The notes: generated by a model from the letters alone, not told the origin. Numbered from the stretch's first letter, positions 21,333-33,717 are shown. The stretch: DNA of 64,000 nucleotides from Paguma larvata (GCA_030068075.1 CM057828.1:113015699-113079698); one strand, 5' to 3'. Numbers and translations: made by a program.

Positions 21333-21512
21333 CACCCGAGGTGATTTTGTCCCCCATGGGTCATTTGGCAATGTCTGAAGAGTGTTATCAACATCTAGTG
21401 AGTAGAGGCCAAGGATCCTTCAAACTATCCTACAATCACAAGACAGCTTCCTACAACAAAGAACTATGCAGCTCAAAATGTCAATAGCATCGTTGTTGAG
21501 AAACCCCATTTT
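21333..21512 (+). repeat. MER20-type hAT DNA transposon
   Basis: Reads in order 'GAGGTGATTTTGTCCCCCAT', 'CATTTGGCAATGTCTGAAGA', 'ACATCTAGTGAGTAGAGGCC', 'AAAATGTCAATAGCATCG' and 'GTTGAGAAACCCC', the layout of MER20, a small non-autonomous hAT-Charlie element. Somewhat shortened. Confidence 0.82.
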
Positions 21513-21804
21513 GATGGTAAGGCAAGTTATTCTGGTTAGTCTTGGTTTCAACTTTGCTGATGCCTACGCACACATTAACATTCTTTAACCTTAGAGTATT
21601 CCTTCCTTAGCCTGTGAATACTCATGAAGAATGAAAAAATTCCCTTCTAAAGTGACCCCTATGATTAGATATGTTCAGATATAACCCACTTATTTGTAAT
21701 ATTAATGCAAAGCTTATAATCAGCTTTTCTGATGCCCCAGAAAAGTCTATAAAACACTGTCATTACACATTCTTCTCCATACCCCAATAAAAGATGTATT
21801 ATGT

Positions 21805-22021
21805 TTTGGTTTTTGGTTTTTTTGTTTGTTTGTTTTTTGAGAGACAGAAAGTACATGTATGAGTGGGGGAGGGACAGAGAGGGAAGGAAAGAGAATCCTA
21901 AGCAGGCTTCATGCCATCAGCTAAAGCCCAATGCAGGCCTTGAACTCACAAACTATGAAATCATGAACTGAGCCAAACTCAAGAGTCGGAGGCTTAACTG
22001 ACTGAGTCACCCAGGTACCCC
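21805..22021 (-). mobile_element. CanSINE, diverged
   Basis: Reverse SINE with T/G-rich tail side (TTTGTTTGTTTG) and head GAGTCACCCAGGTACCCC. Many changes, so an older copy. Confidence 0.92.
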
Positions 22022-22346
22022 ATATACATTACATTTTGTAAAGTGTTATCATTCTGAAACCTATAGGGTCCTGCCTGTCCCAAGCAATACTTAGTAAACC
22101 AAATTCCACCATACTCAACTCATTTCATGATTCAACAACATGATGGACCTCTTTCTGATGGAGAAAATGATTGCTCTTCAGAGTAAGAACCCTACTTCGT
22201 ACCAATCCTAAATCTTAATTTTAGAGATCAGATTGAAAGAACTCAGAGTTAGAAAAAGCAATGGTTCAGACACCTTTCTGATATTGTGTTAGTTTTCAGG
22301 AGTGTTCTTCCCATCTATGGCTCTCATAAAGAGTGTAGCGGATAAT

Positions 22347-22609
22347 CCCAGGTGGGGCTCCTGAGTGGTTCAGTTGGTTGAACGTCCGACTTTGGCTTAG
22401 GTCATGATCTTGAGGTTCATGAGTTCGAGCCCTACGTTGAGATCTGTGCTGACAGCTCATAGCCTGAAGCCTGCTTCAGATTTTGGGTCTCCCTCTCTCT
22501 CTGCCCCACCCCATTCACACACACTCTCTCTCTCCCTCTCTCTCTCAAAAATAAACTTTAAAAAGTAAAAACTAAAACTAAAAATAAATATAAATAAATA
22601 AATAAATAA
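22347..22609 (+). mobile_element. CanSINE with TSD
   Basis: Forward SINE 'GGGGCTCCTGAGTGGTTCAG' with a long AAAT-rich tail. TSD AAAGAGTGTAGCGGATAAT (22328-22346) and AAAGAGTGTAGCTAATAAC (22610-22628). Confidence 0.96.
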
Positions 22610-22844
22610 AAAGAGTGTAGCTAATAACCTTGAGCAACTGAGCTATCACTACTAGTCTGTTCAGTTTCCTCATCTCCCCTTGTCTGTGCCACTCCACCTG
22701 CCATCCTATCCCTGGAGGTCCAACAGCAAAGTCAGAGCCAGGGCAAGGGCAAAGGATGCTGGGACAGAGGGGTGAAGCAAGCAGCACAGAATTGTTCTAG
22801 AGTGCTGTAATAATGATTCTATAATTCACTTGTATTTTTCACAC

Positions 22845-23015
22845 CATGTTATTTGATCATTTTAACAACCCAATAATGTAGGCAAGGTAAGTAATTTTAT
22901 CCCAAACCAGAAAAATCCCAGACTGATAAAGTTGGAGTTCCTTGCTCTCAACTATTGAGTGCCTGAGATCCAGGATCTTCCAACTCTTAATCCAGGGTTC
23001 TGTATACCGTAGTAC
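22845..23015 (-). repeat. MIR SINE fragment
   Basis: Reverse MIR: 'CATTTTAACAACCCAATAATG', 'GGCAAGGTAAGTAATTTTATC', then a diverged core. Old. Confidence 0.7.
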
Positions 23016-23652
23016 ACAAAAACATAAACCCTATCTTACGGTCCTTTCCTCCCAGTTACCTTGACTTGATTCTCTTATTCTAGTTGCAAGAGTGCAAAGG
23101 CTAACTGGGGATACAATCTGGCATAGCAGGACCTGCAGACTGCAGAAAAGGGGCAGAAATCTTTCACCAGAACAAGCTCTGAGCTCGCTGGTATTCCCCA
23201 TACCAAACAGGAGCAGCCCTACCAAAAATGTTTGGGGAAATCATTTGTTTCCTAAAAAGTCATTTACACACCACAATCAATCATCCTGGGAGGATTTTTC
23301 AAAATGATTCTCTAAATAAAATAATAAACAATTTTTGTTCTTGCCTAATTTTACTCCCACACTCTAATTTAAACCACATAACTGCGATTTAATGTGCTTT
23401 TCTTCAGGATGATTATTTTAAAACAGCTTGTTTCAAATGAACGATGTCATGTCCTAAACGCACATACTAATTCCCTGCATTAATTCTCTTAACTATTCAT
23501 TCTTCCTTAGAAGGATCTTTAAGTTCCCTTAACTTCCTGTTCCTTGAATGCCCGATGTAATTGTTTTCATCCAGAACATACAGCTCTTTTATTTCTTTCT
23601 GAGAATGTGGTGTCCCACTTATTCCAGTTGTAGGAAGTAATTTCAGTGAGGG

Positions 23653-23655
<3 letters not shown>

Positions 23656-23696
<41 letters not shown>
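23656..23696. repeat. (TG)n microsatellite
   Basis: About 20 TG units, uninterrupted; likely polymorphic. Confidence 0.97.
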
Positions 23697-23698
<2 letters not shown>

Positions 23699-23900
23699 AG
23701 AGGTAATTCTAGTTTCATTTTTGTCTGTTTTCAGAGAAGCTGAAAGTTTCACAACTAACTCAGTACTATTTAAAGTTAGAAATTTTTTTTATATATAGCC
23801 ACAAAATTATGGCTTGTCTTTGTAACTATGAAGCACAAAACCAAGAATGTAGTGTTCCTGCAGCAGTATGTAGGCCCTGAACTAAGAATATACGCCTTTT

Positions 23901-24120
23901 GGGGAGGCACCTGGGTGGCTCAGTCGGTTAAACATCCACCTCTTGACTTCAGCTCAGGTCATGATCTCATGGTTCATGGGTTTGAGACCTGTGTCAGGTT
24001 GTGGGCTGATGGAGTGAGGCCTGCTTGAAATTATTCTTCTCTCCCTCTTTCTCTGCCCCTCCACTGCTGGCACTCTCTCTCTCTCTCTCAAAAATAAATA
24101 AATAAATAAACTTAAAAGAA
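23901..24120 (+). mobile_element. CanSINE with TSD (first of a tandem pair)
   Basis: Forward SINE 'GAGGCACCTGGGTGGCTCAG', ending AATAAATAAATAAACTTAAAAG. TSD AAGAATATACGCCTTTT (23884-23900) and AAGAATATATACCTTTT (24121-24137). Confidence 0.96.
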
Positions 24121-24137
24121 AAGAATATATACCTTTT

Positions 24138-24304
24138 AGGGGCGCCTCAATGGCTCAGTCAGTTGAGTGTCCGGCTCTGGATTTCAGCTCAGGTCATGAT
24201 CCCAGGGTCTTGGGATCAAGCCCCTCATTGGGCTCCACACCGAGCAGAGAACCTGCTTAAGATTCTCTCTCTCTCTCTCTCTCTTTCTAAAACAATAAAA
24301 AAAG
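24138..24304 (+). mobile_element. CanSINE with TSD (second of a tandem pair)
   Basis: Forward SINE 'AGGGGCGCCTCAATGGCTCA' of a shorter subtype. It uses the right TSD of the first copy as its left TSD, and a third diverged copy (AGAAATATATCTTTTAA) follows it. Confidence 0.94.
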
Positions 24305-24829
24305 AAATATATCTTTTAACCTCTACAAACAAAATTCAATTATACTCTTACTGTTTTCTGCTACTATACTTGAAAATTCATAAGACCTAATCCGAATGAT
24401 TAGGTGTGATTTATTCACTTCCTCCTAGCGAGGGAGGTTTCAGCTAGACAAAACAAAAGTACACTGTTCTGATATCATTTACTTCTAGGAGAAAACAGAA
24501 AGATGGCTATTCTAGGAGTCACTGTGAACTTACAAAACCTTAGCGCAGATCAAGAGGAGCAAAAATGTCACTGGATGAAACCAATTCGCTTTAGCTCACC
24601 AGCTCTGTAACATTTCAGTCCTGCCCAGCTTTGAACTATACAACGATGACCTCTCTTCTTGTAATGGAATAGATATTTTTTCATCCTTCATCCATTTCTT
24701 TAAGATAGCAAAAATGATATTGTTGTTGGCGAATGCCTGCTTCAGTTAACGGTAAATTTATTGGGACCACATAAATCAAACCAAGAATCAATCAGTATCT
24801 CCCTCCCTCTCCCTCTCCCTGGCTTTCTC

Positions 24830-24861
<32 letters not shown>

Positions 24862-24865
24862 TTTA
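24305..24865. other. Intergenic, with a pyrimidine tract
   Basis: Mostly unassigned. A CT-rich then CA-rich tract runs at about 24796-24862 (CTCCCTCTCCCTCTCCCTGG..CTCTCTCACACACAC). Confidence 0.6.
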
Positions 24866-26883
24866 TTGTGAAATATTACCTACATGAAAAAGTATGTGTA
24901 TAGTTTAACAAGTAGTTAAAAAACCATATGCCAGCCATCATGCAGGTCACAAAATAGAAATTTCCTAGCACACACCAGCCCAAGGAGACTCCTTCCTACT
25001 CCCAAAACCTTGCTACCCCTGGAAGCACTGTTTATCCCAACTGTTATGCTAATCACTTCCTGCTAGACTTTTATGCTAAATCATTTCCTGTTCTCCTTTA
25101 TACTTTTACCATATATGCATGCATCCATAAATAATATGCTTAGTGTTGCCTGTTTTCTAATTTCTTAAATGAAATGCTCTGTTTTGCCCTGCTTATTTTC
25201 TTAATTTATTTGTAACCTGCTCTATAGTGTATGAAGCTTTAATTCATCCAATTCCATTGCTATATAAGATTCTACTTTATAAAAATACCACTATCTATTT
25301 ATCCTTTCTGCCAATGATAGCTCTTTGGATTGTTTCCAGTTTGGGGTAATACTATCAACAACACTGCCACGAACATTCTTATACATATATCCCAAGTATA
25401 ACTTGGGGTGAAATCTCCGAGTTGTGTACTGTGAACATCATCCTATAGTGTCAAACCATCTGCCAATGTAGTTCTACCAATTTAGACATTCATTTATTCT
25501 ACATGTGCGTTCTTGTAGTTCCACATCTTTGCCTACTTTTGGTACTGTGAGACCGTAAAATTTTTTCAATCATGTAGCAACTTTCATGTTGTAACCAAAC
25601 AGTTCAAGGGAAACACAAAGTTTTGGGGATTAACTGTTCTTGCAACTTTTCTGTAAATAGAAAATTAATGATCAAAAAGTCCTCATCACTTAACCCCAGC
25701 TAACATTTCCAACAAGTGAGCTCCACATACTACATGTCTAGATATTTAAAAGAGTCAAGCTAATAAACAGCAAAATCGAAAAGTCACCAGTTTGGCAACA
25801 CTGAGGTAGTATCTTGTGATTTTAATTTACATTTCCCTGATCACTAATGAGATTCAGTGCCTTTTCATGTCTATGGGTGTTTGGATTTCCCCTTTTGTGA
25901 AGTGCCTGCTTGGAGTCTTTTGCCCATCTTTAGTATTCTCTATCTTTTTCACATGGTGGAAGTTCTCAAAATGCTCTGAATGCTAGTCCTCTGTTGGTGA
26001 TAGAGTTGAAATATGTCTTCTCCCACACGGTGGCTTGTGTTTTCACTTATTTTATGTGTTTTTAAATAAAATTCTTACAAATGTTTTCTTTTATGTGCTT
26101 TTTTGGGGTCATATTTAGGAAGTTCTCCCCTTTCATGAAACAGTGAAGAGTCTCCTTTATTGTCTTCTAAAACTTTAGTTTTGCCTTTCCATTTTGGCTT
26201 TAATCTGATTGGATTCAACTTTTGTGTATGATATGAGGTTAGAGATTCAGTTTGATTTTATTCCATATGGACATCCAATTATCTGAGCACTTTCATTGTA
26301 AGAACTTGCCTATGAGCCTGTCTACCACTTCTTTGGTACAGCAAAGTCGATGTATGGGCACAATCATTTATGGGCTCTCTATTTTGATACATTTCCTATT
26401 TGTCCACTGCCTCGCTAATATCAGGCTGTATTCACCACTACAGCTTTAGAAATTATCTTGATATCTAGAAAAGGAAATCCTACCATCTCGTACTTCTTCA
26501 GAATACCTTGGCTACTTCTGGTCCTTTAAAATTTCACATAAATTTTAAATTTAGGATTTTTTTTTGTATAAAATTTTAGAATCAATTTGTCAAGTTTCAC
26601 AGACACAGACACACAAAGCTGTTGAAACTTTTCCTGAGATTTCACTCAAAAAAAAGTTATTTTTTTAAACCTGTAAATCAATTTGTGAAAATTTTCATTT
26701 TCATACTGCTTAGTCTTTAATCTATGAATGTGGTTTCTCCTCATTTAAATCTATAAATGTCTCTTAAGTTTGTTACTTTTCCTATAAATATATCCTTTCT
26801 TTATCTTTAGTTGATTTATTCCTAGATAATTGGCTTTGTCTGATACTATTGAAAATCATGTGTGCTTAAGAATTTGCTGGTTT

Positions 26884-27102
26884 CAGGGCACCTGGGTGGC
26901 TCAGTCAGTTGGGTGTCCAGCTCTCAGTTTTGGCTCAGGTCATGATCTTACAGTTCGTTGGTTCGAGCCCCATATGTCTGGCTCCATGCTGACAACATGG
27001 AGCCTGCTTGGAATTGTCTCTCTCTCTCCCTCTCCCTCTGCCCTCCCCCGTCTCTCACTCTCTCCTCTCAAAATAAATAAACATAAAAAAATTGTTTTTA
27101 AA
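26884..27102 (+). mobile_element. CanSINE with TSD
   Basis: Forward SINE starting AGGGCACCTGGGTGGCTCAG. Exact 16-base TSD AAGAATTTGCTGGTTT at 26868-26883 and 27103-27118. Confidence 0.97.
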
Positions 27103-27602
27103 AAGAATTTGCTGGTTTATGGAAACACAATTGAAACTTATATATTGGTTTTATATAAACCTACCTCATTAAACTTTCTTGTTAACTCTAATATTTTATC
27201 TGTATATTATATTGTTTTACCGAAAACACAGCTGTGTCATATGTGAACTATACCTGTTTCATTTTTCCTTTCCAATCATACAATCATTTTCAATCATCAA
27301 TCATCAAAACTTTATATCTCTCATTTGCTTTCTTGATTTGCCTAGGAGCACTAGTAAAATGCTCAATTGAAGACATGATCATGAACATTCTTGTCTTTTC
27401 TAGAACTCCAAGGGAAACTTCACCATTACATACAAAGTTTATGGAAGGATTTTTGGTAATCTACAAATAATTTTGCTTTTATTCCACCATAGCTGGGAGT
27501 TTTCAATAATAAATAGTCATGAATTTTATCAAACACTTTTTTCTGAATCCATTTAGATTGTTAGAGGACTTATACCCTTTGTCAACCAACTGCATTTATT
27601 GA

Positions 27603-27745
27603 TTTTTTTAAATTGAAGTGTAAATGACATAACGTAAGGTATAGTTTCAGGTGTACAAAATAATGATTTAATATCCATATAACTTGTGAGATCATTACTA
27701 CAATAAGTCTTGGTAACATCTGTCACCATACATAGCTACAAAATT
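27603..27745 (-). repeat. L1 3' UTR tail (reverse)
   Basis: 'AAATTGAAGTGTAAATGACA', 'TATAGTTTCAGGTGTACAAA' and 'GTCACCATACATAGCTACAA' form the antisense 3' end of an intermediate-age L1, inserted into or abutting the larger L1M. Confidence 0.65.
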
Positions 27746-28163
27746 ATTGATTTTCTAATGTTAAATTTGCATCTTTCATATAAATTCTACTTGGAAGTAA
27801 GGGTTATCTTTTCTTACATATACTACCCAATTTAGTTTGCTTGTCATTATCTTTCTTGTATTGTGCCTGTTAGGCTTTAGTGTCAAAGTTATGCTAGTCT
27901 CCAAAATAAGTCTTCCCCTTTCTTATTTCTATTATCTGAAAGATTTTATGCAAGAGCAGTGTTATTCTTTCCTTTAATGCTTGGTAGATCTTGCCAGTGA
28001 AGCCACATAGGCCTGAAGTTTGGTTTTTATAGCTTTTCGACTACTGATAAAATTTCTTTATTATTTATTTAATAATTATTAAAGTTTTTGTTTTGTTTTG
28101 TTTTGTTTTAGCTTAAGGTTGTGTTTATTTTTGTTTTTTCTTTTAAAAAAATTCATCCCCTTA

Positions 28164-28323
28164 GGGCACCTGGGTGGTTCAGTCAGTTGAGGGTCTGACT
28201 CTTGATTTAGGCTCAGAATCTTGTGATGACAGGGTTGAGTCCCACATCTGCCTCTGCACTAAGCATGGAGCCTGCTTAAAATTCTCTCTCCCTACATTCT
28301 TCTTGCACACTCTCTCTCTCTCA

Positions 28324-28351
<28 letters not shown>
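28164..28351 (+). mobile_element. CanSINE with TSD and long poly-A
   Basis: Forward SINE 'AGGGCACCTGGGTGGTTCAG' ending in about 28 pure A. TSD about AATTCATCCCCTT (28150-28162) against AATTCATCCTCTT (28353-28365). Confidence 0.94.
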
Positions 28352-28354
<3 letters not shown>

Positions 28355-28686
28355 TTCATCCTCTTCAAGTTTTCCCTTTTTTTTTGGTGTATTTTGTTTT
28401 GTTTTATAATATTCTTTTATCTATTTCACTTCTTTAATATCTGAGGTGTGTATAATTTGCATTCTGGATTATTGTGGTCTTTCTTTTTTTTCTTCAATTG
28501 TGCTCCCCAGAATTTATTATTTAAACTCTTTTTAAGGACTCAACTTTGGTCTTTTTCACTCCTCTCTATGATCTGCTGATTATACATTTCATCATTTTTT
28601 TCCATTTCATTATTTCTCCTTGTTTGGGTTTATTTTTATGTTCTTTTTCTATCTTTTTTAGATGGAGACTTATCTCATTGATTTTC

Positions 28687-28934
28687 TTTTTATTTATTTA
28701 TTTATTTTAATTTAAATTTATTTTCAAGTAAGTTAACATACAGTGTATTCCTGGCTTCAGGAGTAGAACCCAGCGATTCATCTCTTACATATGATACCCA
28801 GTGCTCATCCTGAAAAGTGACCTCCTTAATGCCTGTCACCCATTTAACCCTGCCCCCAGCTCTCCCTCATCAACCCTCAGCTTGTTCTCTGTATTTAAGA
28901 GTCTGTTATGGTTTGCCTCCCTCTCTGTTTTTAA
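28687..28934 (-). mobile_element. Carnivore L1 3' end (reverse)
   Basis: Reverse copy of the same 3' UTR seen at 4424 ('GATACCCAGTGCTCATCCTG', 'GACCTCCTTAATGCCTGTCA', 'TTAAGAGTCTGTTATGGTTT'). TSD TCTCATTGATTTTC (28673-28686) and TCTCATCAATTTTC (28935-28948). 5'-truncated, only the 3' UTR remains. Confidence 0.9.
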
Positions 28935-29035
28935 TCTCATCAATTTTCAATATTTCTTCTTCTCTATTATATTCTTTAAGGCTCTGTATTTCCTTATAAG
29001 ATGATTTTACTTGAGTCCTAATGCCCCATGTGATT

Positions 29036-29593
29036 TGTTGTGACAGGTTAGAATCCCAGGGAGTCTTATCCACAGATCAGTTCTGCACCTACCTGTCAAC
29101 TCTATCCCGTAAGCTTCCACTGAATAGAGAGAAGTGGTAAGCCAAAGCCTGGGAACAGGTAAAGTAAGGAGGACTGAGAGAAAGCTGAGTGTTTCGCTCA
29201 GTACAAGGCACTGGCTGGCAGCTTCCTGTAGCTAGGGGAGGGCAGAGTGCTGAGACAAAGATCCCTGGGCCCTATGGGTTTTCTGAGTGTGCTGCATGGC
29301 TGGGGTAAGACACAAAGATGTCTCCTGAGGCCCTTAGAGTAGGGATCATAACTGACTATCAAAAAGAACTTCCCACTGATCCAAAAAGTTGGTAGCTAGC
29401 TTGTAAAGCAGAAAGGGATCTTCCATGGTTTACAAGGCCGGTGACTTTATAAACCATAAAGACATCTATAGGGTCCCAAGCTGTGCTAAAGAGGATGTTC
29501 TAGTCCTGCCCTCAAAACATCTGATGCTAGAAATGACCGGAATCTACCAATTCTGCAACAGAATCCACACTCAGCTCAACTAAAGATTAGATC
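29036..29593. other. Intergenic, possibly L1 5' sequence
   Basis: Moderately GC-rich. It may be the 5' UTR belonging to the L1 ORF1 remnant on its right. No gene recognised. Confidence 0.4.
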
Positions 29594-29826
29594 GGGGAGC
29601 CTGGGTGGCTCAGTTGGTTGAACATCTGACTTTGGCTCAGGTCATGATCTCACCATTTGTGAATTTGAGCCCCATGTGGGCCTCTGTGCTAACAGCTAAG
29701 AGCCTGGAGCCTGCTTCGGATTCTGTGTCTCCTTCTCTCTCTGCCTCTCCCCTGCTCGTGCTCTGTCTCTCTCTCTGTCTCTGTCTCTCTCTCTCAAAAA
29801 ATAAATAAACATTAAAACTCTTTTAA
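29594..29826 (+). mobile_element. CanSINE with TSD
   Basis: Forward SINE 'GGGGAGCCTGGGTGGCTCAG' with CT/GTCT microsatellite. TSD AAAGATTAGATC (29582-29593) and AAAGATTGGATC (29827-29838). Confidence 0.96.
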
Positions 29827-29838
29827 AAAGATTGGATC

Positions 29839-31115
29839 AACTCAGGCCCCTACATTTACTTTCTAGGAGTAAATATTATTTTCCTCTCCATTGTTCTTTC
29901 ACACATAATTGCCTGATCTAATGCTATAAATTATGACACATTCAAAGAAGCAAGAAAATGTGAGCTATGGTTGAAAAAAGAAGCAATCAATAAAAATGAA
30001 CCTAGAGACGGCCCGGATAGTGGGCTTATCATACAAGGACTTTAAAATAACTATAATAGGGGTGCCTGGGTGGCTCAGTCAGTTAAGCATCCAGCTCTTG
30101 ATTTCAGTTCAGGTCATGATCTCATGGTTCGTGAGTTCGAGTCTCACATCAGGCTCTGCACTGACAGCACAGTGCCTGCTTGGGATTCTGTGTCTCTCCT
30201 CATTTCTCTGCCCCTCCCCCTGCTCACACATTTTCTCTCTCTCAAAATTAAAATAAAGTAACTATAATACATAAAAGGATCTAGTAATTAAAAAATGGGC
30301 AATGCATAAATAGATGGGTAATATCCACAGAGACCAGGAAATTATAAAAAAGAAATAGAAATGTTAGAAATAAAAATGTAACAGATGTGAGACTCAGCAG
30401 ACTAGACACAGCAGAGGAAAAGAAATCAGTGAGCTTGTAGATAAGTCCATTGAAATTATTAAAATTAAACTAAACAGAGATGAGGAGAGGGGAAGGAGGT
30501 TAAAAACGAGAGAGATTCTGAGTTCTGTGGGACAATAACAATAATGACCTAATATTGTGCATGTAACTCAGTCCCAGAGGGAGAAAAGAGAGAGTAGAAC
30601 ATGGGGAAAATCTGAAGAAATAATGATTGAGAAATTTCTTGGATTAATGATACCAACCCATAGATCCAAGAATCTCAGGGGACTCCAAGGAGGATAAACA
30701 CAAAGAAAATTGCTCCTGGACACACCGAGTCAAACTGTTAAAAAACAAAGACAGAGCAGATTTTACAAGTGCTCACAGAGGTGAAAAAAATTACTTTAGG
30801 AGAAATAATGATGAAAATGATGGCTAAATTCTCCCAGAAGCAATGAAAACCAGAGAACACCAGAACTGTATCTTTCAAGTCCTGAAAAGGGGGAAAACTA
30901 ACAAACTAAAATTCTATATCCAGCAAAATTTTCCTTCAATAATGAAGGCAAAGTAAAGACATTCTCAAACACTGAAACTGAGAGAATTCATTGCCAATTG
31001 ACCGTCATTGCAAGACATGCTAACAGAACATTTTTAGGCTGAAGGAAAAATTATACCGAATGGAAGAAAATCTGCGGACAAAATGAAGAGCACTCAAAAG
31101 GGTAGATGTGTGGGT
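29839..31115 (+). repeat. Ancient L1M ORF1 remnant, split by a SINE
   Basis: Forward ORF1-type sequence in normal order: 'GACAAGGACTTTAAAAT' (here CAAGGACTTTAAAATAAC), 'CAGCAGACTAGACACAGCAG', 'CCATAGATCCAAGAATCTCA', 'ATTCTATATCCAGCAAAATT' and 'GGCTGAAGGAAAAATTATAC'. All frames are broken. A SINE at 30059 interrupts it. Confidence 0.8.
30059..30255 (+). mobile_element. CanSINE with TSD
   Basis: Forward SINE 'GGGTGCCTGGGTGGCTCAG'. TSD AAATAACTATAATA (30045-30058) and AAGTAACTATAATA (30256-30269). Confidence 0.96.
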
Positions 31116-33717
31116 TTAGACTAACCCAGCAGAAAAGTGTGGCTTTGATACTCAAGCGGTAGTCACCAGTCCCTTGCACTAATGGAAGTGATACGGGTAG
31201 TGGGCACCTGTCCCCCTACAGGGTGAGCTCTCCAGTGGTGGTCACCAATTGGCCACCATCTCTAGCCCTTTGTGACATTTCTGAACACTTCCCCTACAGA
31301 CACTGTTCTTGGAACTCTTCCGTTCTTTCCTCTTGACTGCAGTTCTTCTGTAAAAATCATTTTATATTGAAACACATCACACTACCTGCCAGCAGTGTGG
31401 CAGGAGTTTTAGAGTCTGAGTAGATACAGAAAAAATAAATAAATAAAAGCAGTGGTGGAGGTGGGGGCGGGTAAGTCAAGAGGGGCTGGAACTGACCAGC
31501 TTACAGCAGAGCTCATGGACAGCGGGGAGACGGCTGAATGCCTCTGGTGTTTTAGTCCAAGAGACCTCCTTGTTCTGGGCAGGCACTGGAGGTAAATCAA
31601 AGCCTTTTTCTTTCTTTATTGATGTTATCCCTGCTGCTTTAGTTTAGAATTCACAGCACACAGAGCCCCAGAATGTGTCGCTTAGCCCACCCCCAGTGAT
31701 ATAATAGCACAATTGTCTTTCGACTTTACAAACAGTCTTTTTTTTTTTTTTCACCTTACTTTCTCTCATACTGTTCCCAGTTTTCGGCCTTTTGGGAATC
31801 TTCTTGGGTATTTTAATGGGAAAGTCACAGAGGTTCCATCAGTTAAGTATAGTCTGTTTTTGTTTTTGTTTTTACTTTTAGTATTTGAATTTTCATATTT
31901 ACAGGAAAGTTGAAATAATGTTACAGGGAATATTCTACCTAAAGTATTGCTTTTCCTTATTATTGATAAATTCTAATTTTTAGATACATATTACAATAGA
32001 TTTTAGTTTCAGCGGACTGTTGTTATGCATGTTCTCAGAATCAATGAGCATTAGATACACTTTAAAATATTAATAATAAAAAACAATTAACCAGAGAAAT
32101 AAAAACTGGAGTATAACTGGGCTATAAATAATATGTCTGCATTACATTAATAAATGCAGAAATAGACCAATCATTTCAACTACCAATGTTTTAAAACTTT
32201 TTTGTGAGAGTTACTTGCATAATTTTTTGTAGCTATCCACCTCATACCATAGATAAAAATTAGTCAAATGAGGGGAAAGAAGAAATAAGTGACTTCGATG
32301 TCAACCTGGGCCTATGTTGTGCCAAGTAAAAATTTACCTGAAATACAAATCAATCTTAAAATTCAAGAGATCTCCTTTTGCAGATGATTTTTAAAGGTTA
32401 TTATATAGTCTTAGAGTCTCATGCCAGGTGATGAGGACAAGAATGAGAAGTTTCTTCCTGGCTTTTGTGATTCATCATCTTCCAGGGCTTTCAAGATTGG
32501 GAGAAAATACCAGCAGCAGCCAATGGGGTGACTTTTAAAGTCCTTTAAAAAGAGCACTTAAACTCCAATTTTTTTTTATAAGGGTATGTTTTATACTGAA
32601 ACCTTGGTTGCAATATTCTTCCACTTTACATATCCCCCCCTGCAATACGGCATTTTAAATATCCCAGCCAAGGGACCATAAGGCACTCTTACTCTTATAT
32701 AACAATTCCCTGCATAGTATTATTATTTTTTTAAATTACATTCCCCTGGCACACATTACAAAGAAGTTTTCCTACCGATCAAAACCAAAAGCTTGGACGG
32801 AGCCAACGTTCCTTTCAACTTGAATCACCACCCACCTGGGCCTGACTCGGGTTGGCAGTCCAAAGGGAAAATACTGCCTAAGTGCATTACAACTTCTGGA
32901 TCTGTCCCCGGCTCAGGTGCACAAAACCAGATTAACCAGGAGAGGCGACAAGGCAAATTCGACTGGAGATGAATTCTGGGAGGCAGCAGGGCTCAGGGCA
33001 GCCCAACCATTTGGCAAGGAGTAAGCAGAAATGACTTTTGAGTCGCACAGTTTGAGAAAGAACAAGGCTGTTCCTGATTCCAAATACTTGTCAGAGGTTG
33101 CTGAAGCTTTTCAACTAGAAATACTTTCAAGACAAGACTTTTCCTTCTGGAGAAGCTTAAGACCGGAAGCCCAGCCATCTTTTGTTATTATGAAGCTTCA
33201 CAATATATAAATTTTTTAAACGAAGACTTGTGTTCAAGAATTGTATTAAAATTAAAAGAAGCTAGAATTGGTCTGCTCTTTGCCTTCAGAGATCCCTTTC
33301 AACTCTAGGTTTTTATACACCCAAAGTAGAATCTTTTTTCAAGTTAACTTTCAGGAAAAGGAAGGGGAGTTTTATTAGATAATTATTGTTCTTTCCTTTT
33401 TCCCATTGACTGGATTTTGCCAGGTGAGTAAACAGTGTCCATTGGCTGAGTCTTTCTAGCTTTAAATATCTTTAGCACCCTTAAGCCTCCAGGATATTGC
33501 TTATTTAGGACAGGTATTAATTATTCTCTACCCAAGGGCCTAGCGATGTGGTGGGTCTCCTGACAAGTTGGTGAGGAGGAGGTGGTATATGCCTTATGTG
33601 GGGTTAGTCAAGAGCCAAGAAGCCTGGAAGACTGTGTTGGTTGCTCTTGGGAGATTTTTCTCCATGTGACTGTTTGGACAATCATGATAGTGTTTCCAGC
33701 TGCTCACTTTGGTGGCT
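31116..33717. other. Intergenic, repeat-poor, nothing coding recognised
   Basis: About 2.6 kb with hardly any recognisable young repeat. The part 32750-33180 is less AT-rich than its surroundings and could hold a regulatory element, but no specific motif supports that. No exon or RNA gene seen. Confidence 0.5.

Larger units (their letters stand above)
24866..29035 (-). repeat. Large ancient L1M (reverse), interrupted by later insertions
   Basis: Reads as antisense L1 from the 3' UTR region (24866) through the C-terminus and reverse-transcriptase part of ORF2, in the normal L1 order, over about 4 kb. Signature blocks include 'TTGTTTCCAGTTTGGGGTAA', 'TTTACATTTCCCTGATCACT', 'GAGTCTTTTGCCCATCTTT', 'GGGCTCTCTATTTTGATACA' and 'GGTAGATCTTGCCAGTGAAG'. 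Frames are broken throughout. It holds two CanSINEs (26884, 28164), an older L1 tail (27603) and a carnivore L1 tail (28687). Confidence 0.85.
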
